DNA of 64,000 nucleotides from Streptomyces smaragdinus (lineage in GTDB: Bacteria; Actinomycetota; Actinomycetes; Streptomycetales; Streptomycetaceae). The notes beneath the pieces were generated by a model. The model was not told where the DNA came from, searched no databases, and saw nothing but the letters and a program-made list of their open reading frames with translations. A program made the translations under genes and the position numbers. Shown in pieces: positions 40,841 to 49,333 of this stretch (the first letter of the stretch is position 1; each line of letters begins with the position of its first letter). Where the stretch lies: positions 1 through 64,000 of the forward strand of contig NZ_WEGJ01000023.1 in NCBI RefSeq assembly GCF_009604385.1. Reading direction: 5' to 3'.

Positions 40841-43090
40841 TCAGCCGAACAGCGCCGGAATCGTCGCCTCCCACGTCTCACGGAGTTCCGCGAGCGGGAT
40901 CGAGAACTGACCCTGCAGTTCGACCGAATCCCCGTCGATCACGCCGATCCGCGCCACCGGCAGCCCCCGCGCACCGCACATGTCGGTGAAGCGCAGTTCC
41001 TCCGACCGCGGCACCGCCACGACGGCCCGCCCCTGCGACTCGGAGAACAGGAACACCGTCGGGTCGATCCCCTCGGGAGCCACCAGCCGCGCCCCCTTGC
41101 CGCCCTTCAGGCACGACTCCACGACGGCCTGAATCAGACCCCCGTCGGACAGGTCGTGCGCCGCGTCGATCATGCCGTCGCGGGACGCGGAGATCAGGAT
41201 CTCGCCCAGCAGCCGCTCCCGGCCCAGGTCCACCGCCGGCGGCCGACCGCCCAGGTGGTCGTGGACGACCTGCGACCACGCCGAGCCGTCGAGCTCCTCC
41301 TTCGTGTCACCGAGGAGGTACAGCAGCTGCCCGTCGTTCTCGAACGCGATCGGCGTCCGCCGCGTCACGTCGTCGATCACGCCCAGCACGCCGACCACCG
41401 GCGTCGGGTGGATGGCGGCGTCGCCCGTCTGGTTGTACAGCGACACGTTTCCGCCGGTCACCGGCGTGCCCAGCTCCAGACACCCGTCCGCGAGCCCGCG
41501 GCACGCCTCGGCGAACTGCCACATCCCGGCCGGGTCCTCCGGCGACGGGAAGTTCAGGCAGTCGGTGATCGCCAGCGGCTTGGCGCCGGTGGCCGCCACA
41601 TTGCGGTACGACTCCGACAGCGCCAGCTGCGCGCCCGCGTACGGGTCGAGCTTGGCGTAGCGGCCGTTGCCGTCGGTGGAGATCGCGACGCCGAGGTTGG
41701 TGTCGGCGTCGACGCGGATCATCCCGGAGTCCTCGGGCTGCGCGAGCACCGTGTTGCCCAGCACGTACTTGTCGTACTGCGCGGTGATCCACGACTTGTC
41801 CGCCTGGTTCGGCGACCCGACGAGTGCCAGCACCTGCGCCCGCAGCCCGTCGCCGTCGGCCGCCCGCGCCAGCTTCGCCGCGGTGTCCGCCTGCAGCTCG
41901 TCCAGCCACGTGGGACGGGCCATCGGCCGCTCGTACACGGGACCGTCGTGGGCGACGGTGCGCGGCGGGACGTCGACGATCTGCTCGCCGTGCCAGAAGA
42001 TCTCCAGCCGGTCGCCGTCGGTGACCTCGCCGATGACGGTGGCGATGACGTCCCACTTCTCGCAGATCGCGAGGAACGCGTCGACCTTCGCCGGCTCGAC
42101 GACGGCGCACATGCGCTCCTGCGACTCGCTCATGAGGATCTCCTCGGGCGAGAGCGTGGAGTCGCGCAGCGGTACGTCGTCGAGCTCGACGCGCATCCCG
42201 CCGGTGCCGTTGGAGGCCAGCTCGCTCGTCGCGCAGGACAGGCCCGCGGCGCCGAGGTCCTGGATGCCGACCACGAGCTTCTCGCGGAAGGCCTCCAGGG
42301 TGCACTCGATGAGGAGCTTCTCCTGGAACGGGTCGCCGACCTGGACGGCCGGGCGCTTGCTCGGCTTGCTCGAGTCGAAGGTCTCGGAGGCCAGGATCGA
42401 CGCGCCGCCGATGCCGTCGCCGCCGGTGCGGGCGCCGTACAGGATGACCTTGTTGCCGACGCCCGAGGCCTTCGCGAGGTGGATGTCCTCGTGCTTCATC
42501 ACGCCCACGCACAGGGCGTTGACCAGCGGGTTCCCCTGGTAGCAGGCGTCAAAGACGACCTCGCCGCCGATGTTCGGCAGGCCCAGGCAGTTGCCGTAGC
42601 CGCCGATGCCGGCGACGACGCCGGGCAGCACGCGCTTGGTGTCGGGGTGGTCCGCGGCGCCGAAGCGCAGCGGGTCCATCACGGCGACCGGGCGGGCGCC
42701 CATGGCGATGATGTCGCGGACGATGCCGCCGATGCCGGTGGCCGCGCCCTGGTAGGGCTCGACGTACGACGGGTGGTTGTGCGACTCGACCTTGAAGGTC
42801 ACCGCGTAACCCTGGCCGACGTCGACGACGCCCGCCTGCTCGCCGATGCCGACCAGCATGGCGTCGTTGGCGGGGGCCTTCTCGCCGAACTGCTTGAGGT
42901 GGACCTTGCTGCTCTTGTACGAGCAGTGCTCCGACCACATCACGGAGTACATGGCGAGCTCCGCGCCCGTCGGCCGGCGGCCGAGGATCTCGCGGACTTG
43001 GCTGTACTCGTTCTCCTTCAGCCCGAGCTCGGCCCAGGGCTGCGGCGCGTCGGGGGTCTGGGCCGCGTGCTTGACGGTGTCCAGGGACAT
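40841..43090 (-). CDS. purL: phosphoribosylformylglycinamidine synthase subunit PurL
   Basis: A 749-residue small-type FGAM synthase II. Motifs: YSVMWSEHCSYKSSK (residues about 47-61), ESHNHPSYVEPYQGAATGIGG, and GARTGGDGIGGASILASETF. A second half repeats the AIR-synthase fold (AHDLSDGGL). With PurS and PurQ it converts FGAR and glutamine to FGAM. Its ATG shares one base with the purQ stop. Confidence 0.98.
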   Translation of the reverse strand: MSLDTVKHAAQTPDAPQPWAELGLKENEYSQVREILGRRPTGAELAMYSVMWSEHCSYKSSKVHLKQFGEKAPANDAMLVGIGEQAGVVDVGQGYAVTFKVESHNHPSYVEPYQGAATGIGGIVRDIIAMGARPVAVMDPLRFGAADHPDTKRVLPGVVAGIGGYGNCLGLPNIGGEVVFDACYQGNPLVNALCVGVMKHEDIHLAKASGVGNKVILYGARTGGDGIGGASILASETFDSSKPSKRPAVQVGDPFQEKLLIECTLEAFREKLVVGIQDLGAAGLSCATSELASNGTGGMRVELDDVPLRDSTLSPEEILMSESQERMCAVVEPAKVDAFLAICEKWDVIATVIGEVTDGDRLEIFWHGEQIVDVPPRTVAHDGPVYERPMARPTWLDELQADTAAKLARAADGDGLRAQVLALVGSPNQADKSWITAQYDKYVLGNTVLAQPEDSGMIRVDADTNLGVAISTDGNGRYAKLDPYAGAQLALSESYRNVAATGAKPLAITDCLNFPSPEDPAGMWQFAEACRGLADGCLELGTPVTGGNVSLYNQTGDAAIHPTPVVGVLGVIDDVTRRTPIAFENDGQLLYLLGDTKEELDGSAWSQVVHDHLGGRPPAVDLGRERLLGEILISASRDGMIDAAHDLSDGGLIQAVVESCLKGGKGARLVAPEGIDPTVFLFSESQGRAVVAVPRSEELRFTDMCGARGLPVARIGVIDGDSVELQGQFSIPLAELRETWEATIPALFG

Positions 43091-43767
43091 CAGACGTTCA
43101 CCAGCTGCTTCAGTACGGAGGTGAAGAACGGGAGCCCCTCGGTGGTCGGCCCCGTCAGGGCCTCCACCGCGTGCTCCGGGTGCGGCATCAGGCCGACGAC
43201 GTTGCCGGCGGCGTTGGTGATGCCGGCGATGTCGCGGCGTGAGCCGTTCGGGTTGACGTCGAGGTAACGGGCGACGACGCGGCCCTCCGCCTCGAGCTCG
43301 TCCAGGGTGCGCTCGTCGGCGACGTAACCGCCCTCGCCGTTCTTCAGCGGGACGGTGATCTCCTGGCCGGCCGTGTAGTCACGGGTCCAGGCGGTGTCCG
43401 CGTTCTCGATGCGCAGCTTCTGGTCGCGGCAGATGAAGTGGAGATGATCGTTACGGGTGAGCGCACCGGGCAGCAGATGCGATTCGCACAGCACCTGGAA
43501 GCCGTTGCAGATACCGAGGACCGGCATTCCGTCCTTCGCCCGCTCGATGACCGTCTCCATCACCGGGGAGAACCGGGCGATGGCGCCGCACCGCAGATAG
43601 TCGCCGTAGGAGAAGCCGCCGGGGAGCACGACCCCGTCGACCTGGTGGAGGTCCTTGTCGCGGTGCCAGAGGGAGACCGGCTCGGCGCCGGCCAGCTTCA
43701 CGGCCCGCAGGGCGTCACCGTCGTCGAGGGAACCGGGGAAGGTGACGACGCCAATACGAGCGGTCAT
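43090..43767 (-). CDS. purQ: phosphoribosylformylglycinamidine synthase subunit PurQ
   Basis: A 225-residue class I glutaminase subunit. The nucleophile cysteine lies in VLGICNGFQVL and the His/Glu dyad in MPHPEHAVE. It delivers ammonia to PurL. Translationally coupled on both sides (ATGA with purS, TGATG with purL). Confidence 0.98.
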   Translation of the reverse strand: MTARIGVVTFPGSLDDGDALRAVKLAGAEPVSLWHRDKDLHQVDGVVLPGGFSYGDYLRCGAIARFSPVMETVIERAKDGMPVLGICNGFQVLCESHLLPGALTRNDHLHFICRDQKLRIENADTAWTRDYTAGQEITVPLKNGEGGYVADERTLDELEAEGRVVARYLDVNPNGSRRDIAGITNAAGNVVGLMPHPEHAVEALTGPTTEGLPFFTSVLKQLVNV

Positions 43768-44018
43768 CGGGCGTCGTCCTCGACGCGAACGGTGAAGTCC
43801 TCGATCACGGTGTTGGCCAGGAAGGTCTCGGCCATCTTGTGGATCTCGGCGAGGGCGGCGTCGTCGGCCGGCCCCTCGAGCTCGAGTTCGAATCGCTTGC
43901 CCTGGCGGACGTCCGCGATTCCCTTGAAGCCAAGCCGGGGCAGTGCGCGCTGCACCGCCTGTCCCTGGGGGTCGAGGATCTCCGGCTTGAGCATGACGTC
44001 GACTACGACGCGTGCCAC
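43764..44018 (-). CDS. purS: phosphoribosylformylglycinamidine synthase subunit PurS
   Basis: An 84-residue PurS, the bridging subunit for the PurQ-PurL complex. Sequence MARVVVDVMLKPEILDPQGQ then ALPRLGFKGIADVRQGKRF is typical. It is first in the purSQL operon, with the promoter in the AT-richer 230-bp gap shared with lsrL. Confidence 0.97.
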   Translation of the reverse strand: MARVVVDVMLKPEILDPQGQAVQRALPRLGFKGIADVRQGKRFELELEGPADDAALAEIHKMAETFLANTVIEDFTVRVEDDAR

Positions 44019-44249
44019 TGGTGCTCCCGGTGGTGAGTTGAGGCCCGCGGGCGGAGCCCGCTAATAGGTGCGTGCCGCTCAGCCTACCCCGGCAGAAAAT
44101 CTACGCGGGTAGATATCTAGCCGTCACGTTGTAAATCCTGTTACGTTTCGCCGCGAGACACGCGGACGCATTCCAAGTACGCCGTCATTTATTCACCGCC
44201 CTGTGAGATAAAGAAAATGCAGGCGGAGCCATACGGAAGGACCGATTTC

Positions 44250-44567
44250 GTGGCGCAGCGCGTAGTGGTCACCCTCTCCGACGACATCGACGGTGGGGAG
44301 GCCGCCGAGACGGTCCTCTTCGGACTCGACGGAAAGTCGTACGAGATCGACCTGAACCAGGCGAACGCGAAGAAACTCCGGCAGGCCCTGGAGCCGTTCC
44401 TCGCCGCCGGCCGCAAGAAGTCCGCCTCCGGCGCGGTCTACAAGCGCAGCTCGGTCGCCCCCGACCCGGCCACGGTCCGCGCCTGGGCCTCGTCCAACGG
44501 CATGGAGGTCCCGGCCCGGGGCCGTATCCCGAAGCGGGTCTACGAGGCGTTCAACGCGGCCCACTGA
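44250..44567 (+). CDS. lsrL: Lsr2-like nucleoid protein LsrL
   Basis: A 105-residue second Lsr2-type protein. The N-terminal dimerisation domain is VAQRVVVTLSDDIDGGEAAE, then FGLDGKSYEIDLNQANAKKL. The C-terminal domain has the AT-hook-like RGR in PARGRIPKRVYEAF. The GTG at 44250 with GGAAGG upstream is preferred over the ATG at 44217. Streptomyces carries Lsr2 and LsrL; both are in this window (the other at 54480). It silences AT-rich horizontally acquired DNA in the family model. Divergent from purS. Confidence 0.93.
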   Translation: MAQRVVVTLSDDIDGGEAAETVLFGLDGKSYEIDLNQANAKKLRQALEPFLAAGRKKSASGAVYKRSSVAPDPATVRAWASSNGMEVPARGRIPKRVYEAFNAAH

Positions 44568-44677
44568 CCGCCCGCCGGCCTCCCGCTGATCTTCGAAACC
44601 CGTACTCAGTTGCGTCACCCCCCGGTTGTTGGGCTAGAGTCAGGTCCACGCCGAGGGGGCGCAGCAAGGCCCCTCAC

Positions 44678-44749
44678 GCGGGTGTAGCTCAGTAGTAGAG
44701 CGCCCTCTTTCCAAGAGGGAGGCGCAGTGTGCGATCCCTGTCACCCGCT
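44678..44749 (+). tRNA. tRNA-Gly (anticodon TCC) with an unusual T arm
   Basis: A 72-nt tRNA. The acceptor GCGGGTG/CACCCGC, D arm and anticodon stem (CCCTC/GAGGG around TTTCCAA) are normal. The T arm reads CAGTGTGCGATCCCTGT: it lacks the GTTC motif and pairs poorly. It is either a functional variant or decayed. Confidence 0.8.
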
Positions 44750-44828
44750 CTGAACAGCCTTCGGGCCTGGTCTTGACGATCAGGTACAGTGGTTGTCGCG
44801 CCGGACGATGTGAGTCGTTCGGAGGCAT

Positions 44829-44901
44829 GCGGACGTGGCTCAGTTGGTAGAGCATCACCTTGCCAAGGTGAGGGTCGCGAGTTCGAATCTCGTCGTCCGC
44901 T
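44829..44901 (+). tRNA. tRNA-Gly (anticodon GCC), copy 1
   Basis: A 73-nt tRNA with a GCGGACG/CGTCCGC acceptor, anticodon loop TTGCCAA and T arm GAGTTCGAATCTC. Identical to copy 2. Confidence 0.96.
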
Positions 44902-44938
44902 CGGTGCCGGATCTTTTTTGATCTGTCGCACGTTTCAT

Positions 44939-45011
44939 GCGGACGTGGCTCAGTTGGTAGAGCATCACCTTGCCAAGGTGAGGGTCGCGAGTTCGAATCT
45001 CGTCGTCCGCT
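44939..45011 (+). tRNA. tRNA-Gly (anticodon GCC), copy 2
   Basis: Identical to copy 1, starting 110 bases after it. Only about four bases of 5' flank are shared, so the duplication is old or was limited to the gene. Confidence 0.96.
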
Positions 45012-45020
45012 CCAGTTGTT

Positions 45021-45055
45021 CGAAGGGCCCCGGTCAAGTCGACCGGGGCCCTTCG
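45021..45055. terminator. terminator of the tRNA-Gly cluster
   Basis: Perfect 15-base arms (45021-45035 and 45041-45055) around AAGTC. Confidence 0.85.
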
Positions 45056-45081
45056 CGTTCCGTGTGCCAGGATCGAGGACG

Positions 45082-46002
45082 ATGACTGTTACGGCGACGA
45101 ACACCTCCGGATCCACCGCCCCGCTCGACCCGGCCGTCCTGCACGAGGCGGTCGTCGACTGGTTCGGTGAGCACGCCCGCGATCTGCCCTGGCGACGGCC
45201 GGAGGCGGGCGCCTGGGGCGTGATGGTCAGCGAGTTCATGCTGCAGCAGACGCCGGTGGCGCGGGTGCTGCCGGTGTACGAGCAGTGGCTGAAGCGCTGG
45301 CCCTCCCCCGCCGCGCTGGCGGTGGACGCCCCGGGCGAGGCGGTACGGGCCTGGGGCCGGCTCGGCTATCCGCGCCGGGCGCTGCGGCTGCACGCGGCGG
45401 CGGTGGCCATACAGGAGCGGCACGCCGGGGTCGTACCGCGGCGGCACGAGCATCTGCTGGCGCTGCCCGGGATCGGGGAGTACACGGCGGCGGCGGTGGC
45501 GTCCTTCGCGTACGGGCAGCGGCACGCGGTGCTGGACACCAACGTGCGGCGGGTGTTCGCCCGGGCGGTGAGCGGTACGGAGTTTCCGCCGGGGGCGACG
45601 ACGGCGGCCGAGCGGCGGATCGCGCGGCAGCTGCTGCCGGAGGGTGACGCGGCGGCGGCGCGCTGGGCGGCGGCGACGATGGAGCTCGGGGCGCTGGTCT
45701 GCAAGGCGTCGGCGCCGGTGTGCGTGGGGTGTCCGATCGCGGCGGCGTGCGCGTGGCGGCTGGCGGGGTCTCCGGCGTACGACGGTCCGCCGCGGCGGGG
45801 GCAGACGTACGCCGGGACGGACCGGCAGGTGCGGGGGCGGCTGCTCGCCGTGCTGCGGGCGTCGGCGGAGCCGGTGGCGCAGGCGGTGCTGGACGGGGCG
45901 TGGCAGGAGCCGGTGCAGCGGGCGCGGGCGCTGGACGGGCTGGTCGCGGACGGGCTGGTGGAGCCGCTGGAGGGCGGGCTGTACCGGCTGCCGGGGGCTT
46001 AG
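45082..46002 (+). CDS. mutY: A/G-specific adenine glycosylase
   Basis: A 306-residue HhH-GPD base-excision enzyme that removes adenine opposite 8-oxoguanine. Motifs: SEFMLQQTPV with the catalytic Glu, the helix-hairpin-helix LPGIGEYTAAAVASFAYG, the catalytic Asp in VLDTNVRRV, and the 4Fe-4S ligands C-x6-C-x2-C-x5-C in CKASAPVCVGCPIAAAC. The C-terminal domain that recognises 8-oxoG in E. coli MutY is much reduced, as usual in actinobacteria. ATG 45082 starts 26 bases after the tRNA terminator. Confidence 0.95.
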   Translation: MTVTATNTSGSTAPLDPAVLHEAVVDWFGEHARDLPWRRPEAGAWGVMVSEFMLQQTPVARVLPVYEQWLKRWPSPAALAVDAPGEAVRAWGRLGYPRRALRLHAAAVAIQERHAGVVPRRHEHLLALPGIGEYTAAAVASFAYGQRHAVLDTNVRRVFARAVSGTEFPPGATTAAERRIARQLLPEGDAAAARWAAATMELGALVCKASAPVCVGCPIAAACAWRLAGSPAYDGPPRRGQTYAGTDRQVRGRLLAVLRASAEPVAQAVLDGAWQEPVQRARALDGLVADGLVEPLEGGLYRLPGA

Positions 46003-46005
46003 TCC

Positions 46006-46449
46006 TTACGCCCAGTCCTGCTCCGTGTCGAGGTCCACGTGGGCCTCGGTGAGGGAGAACCAGTTCCCGCTGTCGTCGCGGAGGATCGCCTCCGTGCCGT
46101 AGGGGCGCTCGACCGGCTCCTGGACGAACTCGACGCCCCGCTTCCTCAGCTCCTCGTACGTGGCGCGGCAGTCGTCCGTGCCGAGGACCATGGCGCCGAG
46201 GACGCCCTTGTCGACCAGCGCGGTCAGCGCCTCGGCGGAGTCGGGGTCGAGGCCGCCGCCGCTGTGGACGTCCATCAGGGTCAGCTGGGTCTCGGGCTTG
46301 CCCGGGACGCAGACGGTGACCCAGCGCATGCCGCCCTCGCCCATGGTGAGGTCGCTGACCTTCTCGAAGCCGAGCTTCTCCGTGTAGAACTTCAGCGAGC
46401 GGTCCTGGTCGGTGGACCAGACGGGGGCGATCGCGAGTCGGGTGATCAT
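46006..46449 (-). CDS. VOC (glyoxalase/bleomycin-resistance fold) protein
   Basis: A 147-residue protein with two beta-alpha-beta-beta-beta units: ITRLAIAPVWSTDQDRSLKF then YTEKLGFEKV in the first, and FVQEPVERPYGTEAILRDDSGNWFSL in the second. Metal-ligand positions are partly kept (E in EAIL, and a final E in SLTEA). The substrate cannot be told. It lies 33 bases after an AraC-type regulator gene in the same direction, so the two are probably an operon. Confidence 0.88.
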   Translation of the reverse strand: MITRLAIAPVWSTDQDRSLKFYTEKLGFEKVSDLTMGEGGMRWVTVCVPGKPETQLTLMDVHSGGGLDPDSAEALTALVDKGVLGAMVLGTDDCRATYEELRKRGVEFVQEPVERPYGTEAILRDDSGNWFSLTEAHVDLDTEQDWA

Positions 46450-46482
46450 TTCTACGGGCTCCTCGTACGTCGGTGGACCCCT

Positions 46483-46926
46483 TCACCGTAGGACGGCCGG
46501 CCCGTCCCCGGCTTCTTCGGAATTGCGGTCCGTACGGGGCCGGAATCCGCCCGTCCACAGCAACGCGTAGCACCCGGGGACCATGGCGGCCCCCCGGCCC
46601 ACGTGGGCGTCGCGGTACTCCACCGGGGTCATCCCGGTGACCTGCTTGAAGCGGGAGCAGAACGTACCGAGGGCGGCGAAGCCCACCGCGGCGCAGATCT
46701 CGGTGACGGTCAGATCGCAGGTCCGCAGCAGCTCCCGGGCGCGCTCGATCCGCCGCCGGGCGAGATAGCTGCCGGGGGTCTCGCCGTACGCGTCCCGGAA
46801 GACCCGTACGAAATGAAACCGGCTGTACCCCGCCCGCGCGGCGACAGCCTCGAGGTCGAGCGCCGGATCGGACCACTCCCGGTCCATGGCGTCCTTGGCG
46901 AGCCGGAGCCTGCGGAGGTCGGACAC
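46483..46926 (-). CDS. AraC-family regulator
   Basis: A 147-residue protein made almost only of the AraC DNA-binding domain at residues 8-105. Both helix-turn-helix motifs are visible: LEAVAARAGYSRFHFVRVFRDAYG and VTEICAAVGFAALGTFCSRFKQVTGMTP. A 40-residue tail of unknown role follows. With the downstream VOC gene it forms a common small-molecule response pair. Confidence 0.92.
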   Translation of the reverse strand: MSDLRRLRLAKDAMDREWSDPALDLEAVAARAGYSRFHFVRVFRDAYGETPGSYLARRRIERARELLRTCDLTVTEICAAVGFAALGTFCSRFKQVTGMTPVEYRDAHVGRGAAMVPGCYALLWTGGFRPRTDRNSEEAGDGPAVLR

Positions 46927-46977
46927 CTTCCGATCGTGCCACGGGGGTCCGACAGTCCGGCCCCCACGAACGCCGAA

Positions 46978-47005
46978 GGGCCGCGCGTCCGAAGACGCGC
47001 GGCCC
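46978..47005. terminator. terminator of the MFS gene
   Basis: GGGCCGCGCGTC (46978-46989), loop CGAA, GACGCGCGGCCC (46994-47005), directly after the MFS stop codon. Confidence 0.85.
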
Positions 47006-47019
47006 TGTCGTGGCGAAGG

Positions 47020-48609
47020 TCAGGCCTGGGCTGCCGCGGGCTCCGCCGGGGCCGACTCCGCCTTCTTCTCCGGGCCCGCTCCCCGCAGCGGGATCTCCTT
47101 GACCAGCCACGACGCCGCGAAGGCGAGGATCGCCAGCATCGCGCCCCAGAAGAAGACCTGGTGCGTGCCGTCGGCGACCGCGTGGAAGTACGCGCTCTTC
47201 ATCTGCGGGTCCAGCCTGGCCATCGACGCCTTGTCGAGCTGCGCGGCGACCTTGTCGCCGGCCGGGCCGACCCGCGCCGTCAGGGTCTCGGTGACCGCGC
47301 TGCTGAACAGCGACCCCATCAGCGAGACACCGAACGAGCCGCCGATGGTCCGGGTCAGCGTGACCGTGGACGAGCCGGAGCCCATGTCCCGCATCTCCAC
47401 GCTGTTCTGCGCGATGAGCATGGTGATCTGCATCAGGAAGCCCATACCGGCGCCCAGCACCGCCATGTAGACGCCCGACTCGAACCGCGAGGTCTCGGTG
47501 TCCATGGTCGACAGCAGATACAGGCCGGTGACCATCAGCGCGCCGCCGGTGATGGGGAGGACCTTGTACTTGCCCGTCTGCGTCGTGTAGCGGCCCGCGA
47601 ACAGCGAGATCACCATCATCGACAGCAGCATCGGCAGCAGCAGCAGCCCGGAGTTCGTCGCGGACGCGCCCTGCACGCTCTGCTGGAACAGCGGGAGGAA
47701 GGTGATCGCGCCGAACATCGAGAAGCCGACGAGGAAGCCGATGATGTTCATCAGCGAGAAGTTCCGGTTACGGAAGATCCGCAGCGGAATGATCGGCTCC
47801 GCCGCCCGCGTCTCCACGAAGACGAACGCGACCAGCGACACCACGCCCAGCACCGCGAGCCCGATGATCGTGCCGGAGGCCCACTCGTACTCCAGCCCGC
47901 CCCACGACGTGACCAGCACCAGGGAGGTGATGCCGGTGGTCAGCAGCAGCGCCCCGAGATAGTCGACCTTCGTCTTGGTGCGCTTCTTCGGCAGATGCAG
48001 CACCGCCGAGATCATGAACAGCGCCACCGCGCCCAGCGGCAGGTTGATGTAGAAGGCCCAGCGCCAGCCGAGGTGGTCGGTGATCGTCCCGCCGACCAGC
48101 GGGCCACCGATCATCGCGACGGCCATGACCGCGGCCATCATGCCCTGGTACTTGCCCCGCTCCCGGGGCGGGATGAGATCGCCGATGATCGCCATCACAC
48201 CGACGATCAGACCGCCGGCGCCCAGCCCCTGGACCCCGCGGAACGCGATCAGCTGGCCCATGTCCTGCGCCATGCCGGAGAGCGCGGAGCCGATCAGGAA
48301 CAGCACGATCGACGACATGAACACGCCCTTACGGCCGAACATGTCGCCGAACTTCCCCCACAGCGGGGTGGAGGCGGCGGTCGCCAGGGCGTACGCGGTG
48401 ACGACCCAGGAGAGGTGGTTGAGCCCGCCCAGCTCACCGACGATGGTCGGCATCGCGGTGCCGACGATCATGTTGTCCAGCATCGCGAGCAGCATCGCGA
48501 TCATCAGGCCCAGCAGGACCACCCGTACGTTCTTAGGGGCCGGCACCCCTGAATCCCCCGGTTTCTCCAGCACCACTTCCGGCTTCTCCGACTCGGACAC
48601 CCCGTACAC
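47020..48609 (-). CDS. DHA2-type MFS drug exporter
   Basis: A 529-residue major facilitator with 14 predicted membrane helices. Motifs: LDNMIVGTAMPTIVGEL (helix 1, DHA2 motif D1), WGKFGDMFGRKGVF (motif A), GLGAGGLIVGVMAIIGDLIPPRERGKY (motif B region) and GGPLVGGTITDHLGWRWAFYINLP (motif C). A large extracellular loop lies between helices 13 and 14. It exports hydrophobic cationic compounds by proton exchange in characterised relatives. Two GTG starts are possible (48609, or 48600 with AGGTG upstream). Divergent from its likely TetR repressor at 48708. Confidence 0.95.
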   Translation of the reverse strand: MYGVSESEKPEVVLEKPGDSGVPAPKNVRVVLLGLMIAMLLAMLDNMIVGTAMPTIVGELGGLNHLSWVVTAYALATAASTPLWGKFGDMFGRKGVFMSSIVLFLIGSALSGMAQDMGQLIAFRGVQGLGAGGLIVGVMAIIGDLIPPRERGKYQGMMAAVMAVAMIGGPLVGGTITDHLGWRWAFYINLPLGAVALFMISAVLHLPKKRTKTKVDYLGALLLTTGITSLVLVTSWGGLEYEWASGTIIGLAVLGVVSLVAFVFVETRAAEPIIPLRIFRNRNFSLMNIIGFLVGFSMFGAITFLPLFQQSVQGASATNSGLLLLPMLLSMMVISLFAGRYTTQTGKYKVLPITGGALMVTGLYLLSTMDTETSRFESGVYMAVLGAGMGFLMQITMLIAQNSVEMRDMGSGSSTVTLTRTIGGSFGVSLMGSLFSSAVTETLTARVGPAGDKVAAQLDKASMARLDPQMKSAYFHAVADGTHQVFFWGAMLAILAFAASWLVKEIPLRGAGPEKKAESAPAEPAAAQA

Positions 48610-48611
48610 CT

Positions 48612-48683
48612 ACTTACTTGTCGCCCGGCTAGTTCGCTACCATGGAGAAAGTACGCCGCCAACTAGCCGGGCGTCAAGTAAGT
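48612..48683. promoter_or_regulatory. 23-bp inverted-repeat operator between MFS and tetR genes
   Basis: Arms 48612-48634 and 48661-48683 are inverted copies with one mismatch, centres 49 bases apart. Each arm is itself an imperfect palindrome (ACTAG...CAAGT), so each should bind a TetR dimer. A minus-strand promoter lies inside: -35 TTGACG (48677-48672), an 18-base spacer and -10 TACTTT (48653-48648). Confidence 0.75.
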
Positions 48684-48707
48684 TCCGCGTGAACGAGGAG
48701 AACAGCG

Positions 48708-49265
48708 ATGGCCAGGGGCGACACCCGTCAGCGGATCCAGGACGTGGCCCTGGAGCTCTTCGCGGAGAAGGGGTACGAGTCGACCTCCCTGCGGGAGATC
48801 GCGGAGCGCCTCGACGTCACCAAGGCCGCGCTCTACTACCACTTCAAAACCAAGGAAGACATCCTGGTCAGCCTGGCCGAGGACCTCGGCGCCCCGCTGG
48901 ACGACCTGATCGAGTGGGGCAAGGGGCAGCCGCGGACGCTGGCGACGAAGAAGGAGCTGCTCGACCGCTACAGCGTGGCGCTGATGGGCGGCGTGAAGCT
49001 GTTCCGGTTCATGCAGGAGAACCAGGCGGCCCTGCGGAACCTGCATCTCGGCGAGACCTTCAAGGACCGGATGTTCGCCGTCCAGGGCCTGCTGCGGGAC
49101 GAGGACGCCTCGCTGGCGGACCAGGTGCGCTGCACGACGGCGATCTTCTCGCTGCACGCGGGGTTCTTCGCGCTGCGGGACGTGGACGCGGACCCGGAGG
49201 TCAAGCGGCTGGCGATGCTGGAGGTCGCGCAGGACCTGATCACGGCGTCGCACCACGGGGCGTAG
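48708..49265 (+). CDS. TetR-family repressor of the MFS exporter
   Basis: A 185-residue TetR protein. The helix-turn-helix at about residues 9-55 reads RQRIQDVALELFAEKGYES, TSLREIAERLDVTKAALYYHF and TKEDIL. ATG 48708 has a GAGGAG ribosome site. Its divergent position and the large inverted-repeat operator make it the likely repressor of the MFS gene and of itself, with ligand-driven release. Confidence 0.95.
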   Translation: MARGDTRQRIQDVALELFAEKGYESTSLREIAERLDVTKAALYYHFKTKEDILVSLAEDLGAPLDDLIEWGKGQPRTLATKKELLDRYSVALMGGVKLFRFMQENQAALRNLHLGETFKDRMFAVQGLLRDEDASLADQVRCTTAIFSLHAGFFALRDVDADPEVKRLAMLEVAQDLITASHHGA

Positions 49266-49280
49266 CCCCCGTACACACGT

Positions 49281-49315
49281 GAGCGCGCCCCGGGCGGGAT
49301 GCCCGGGGCGCGCTC
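49281..49315. terminator. bidirectional terminator between tetR and the M23 peptidase gene
   Basis: Arms 49281-49295 and 49301-49315, 15 perfect pairs around GGGAT, extended outward by ACACG/CGTGT with one bulged base. Confidence 0.85.
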
Positions 49316-49333
49316 GTGTCCGTAGGGGGACGG

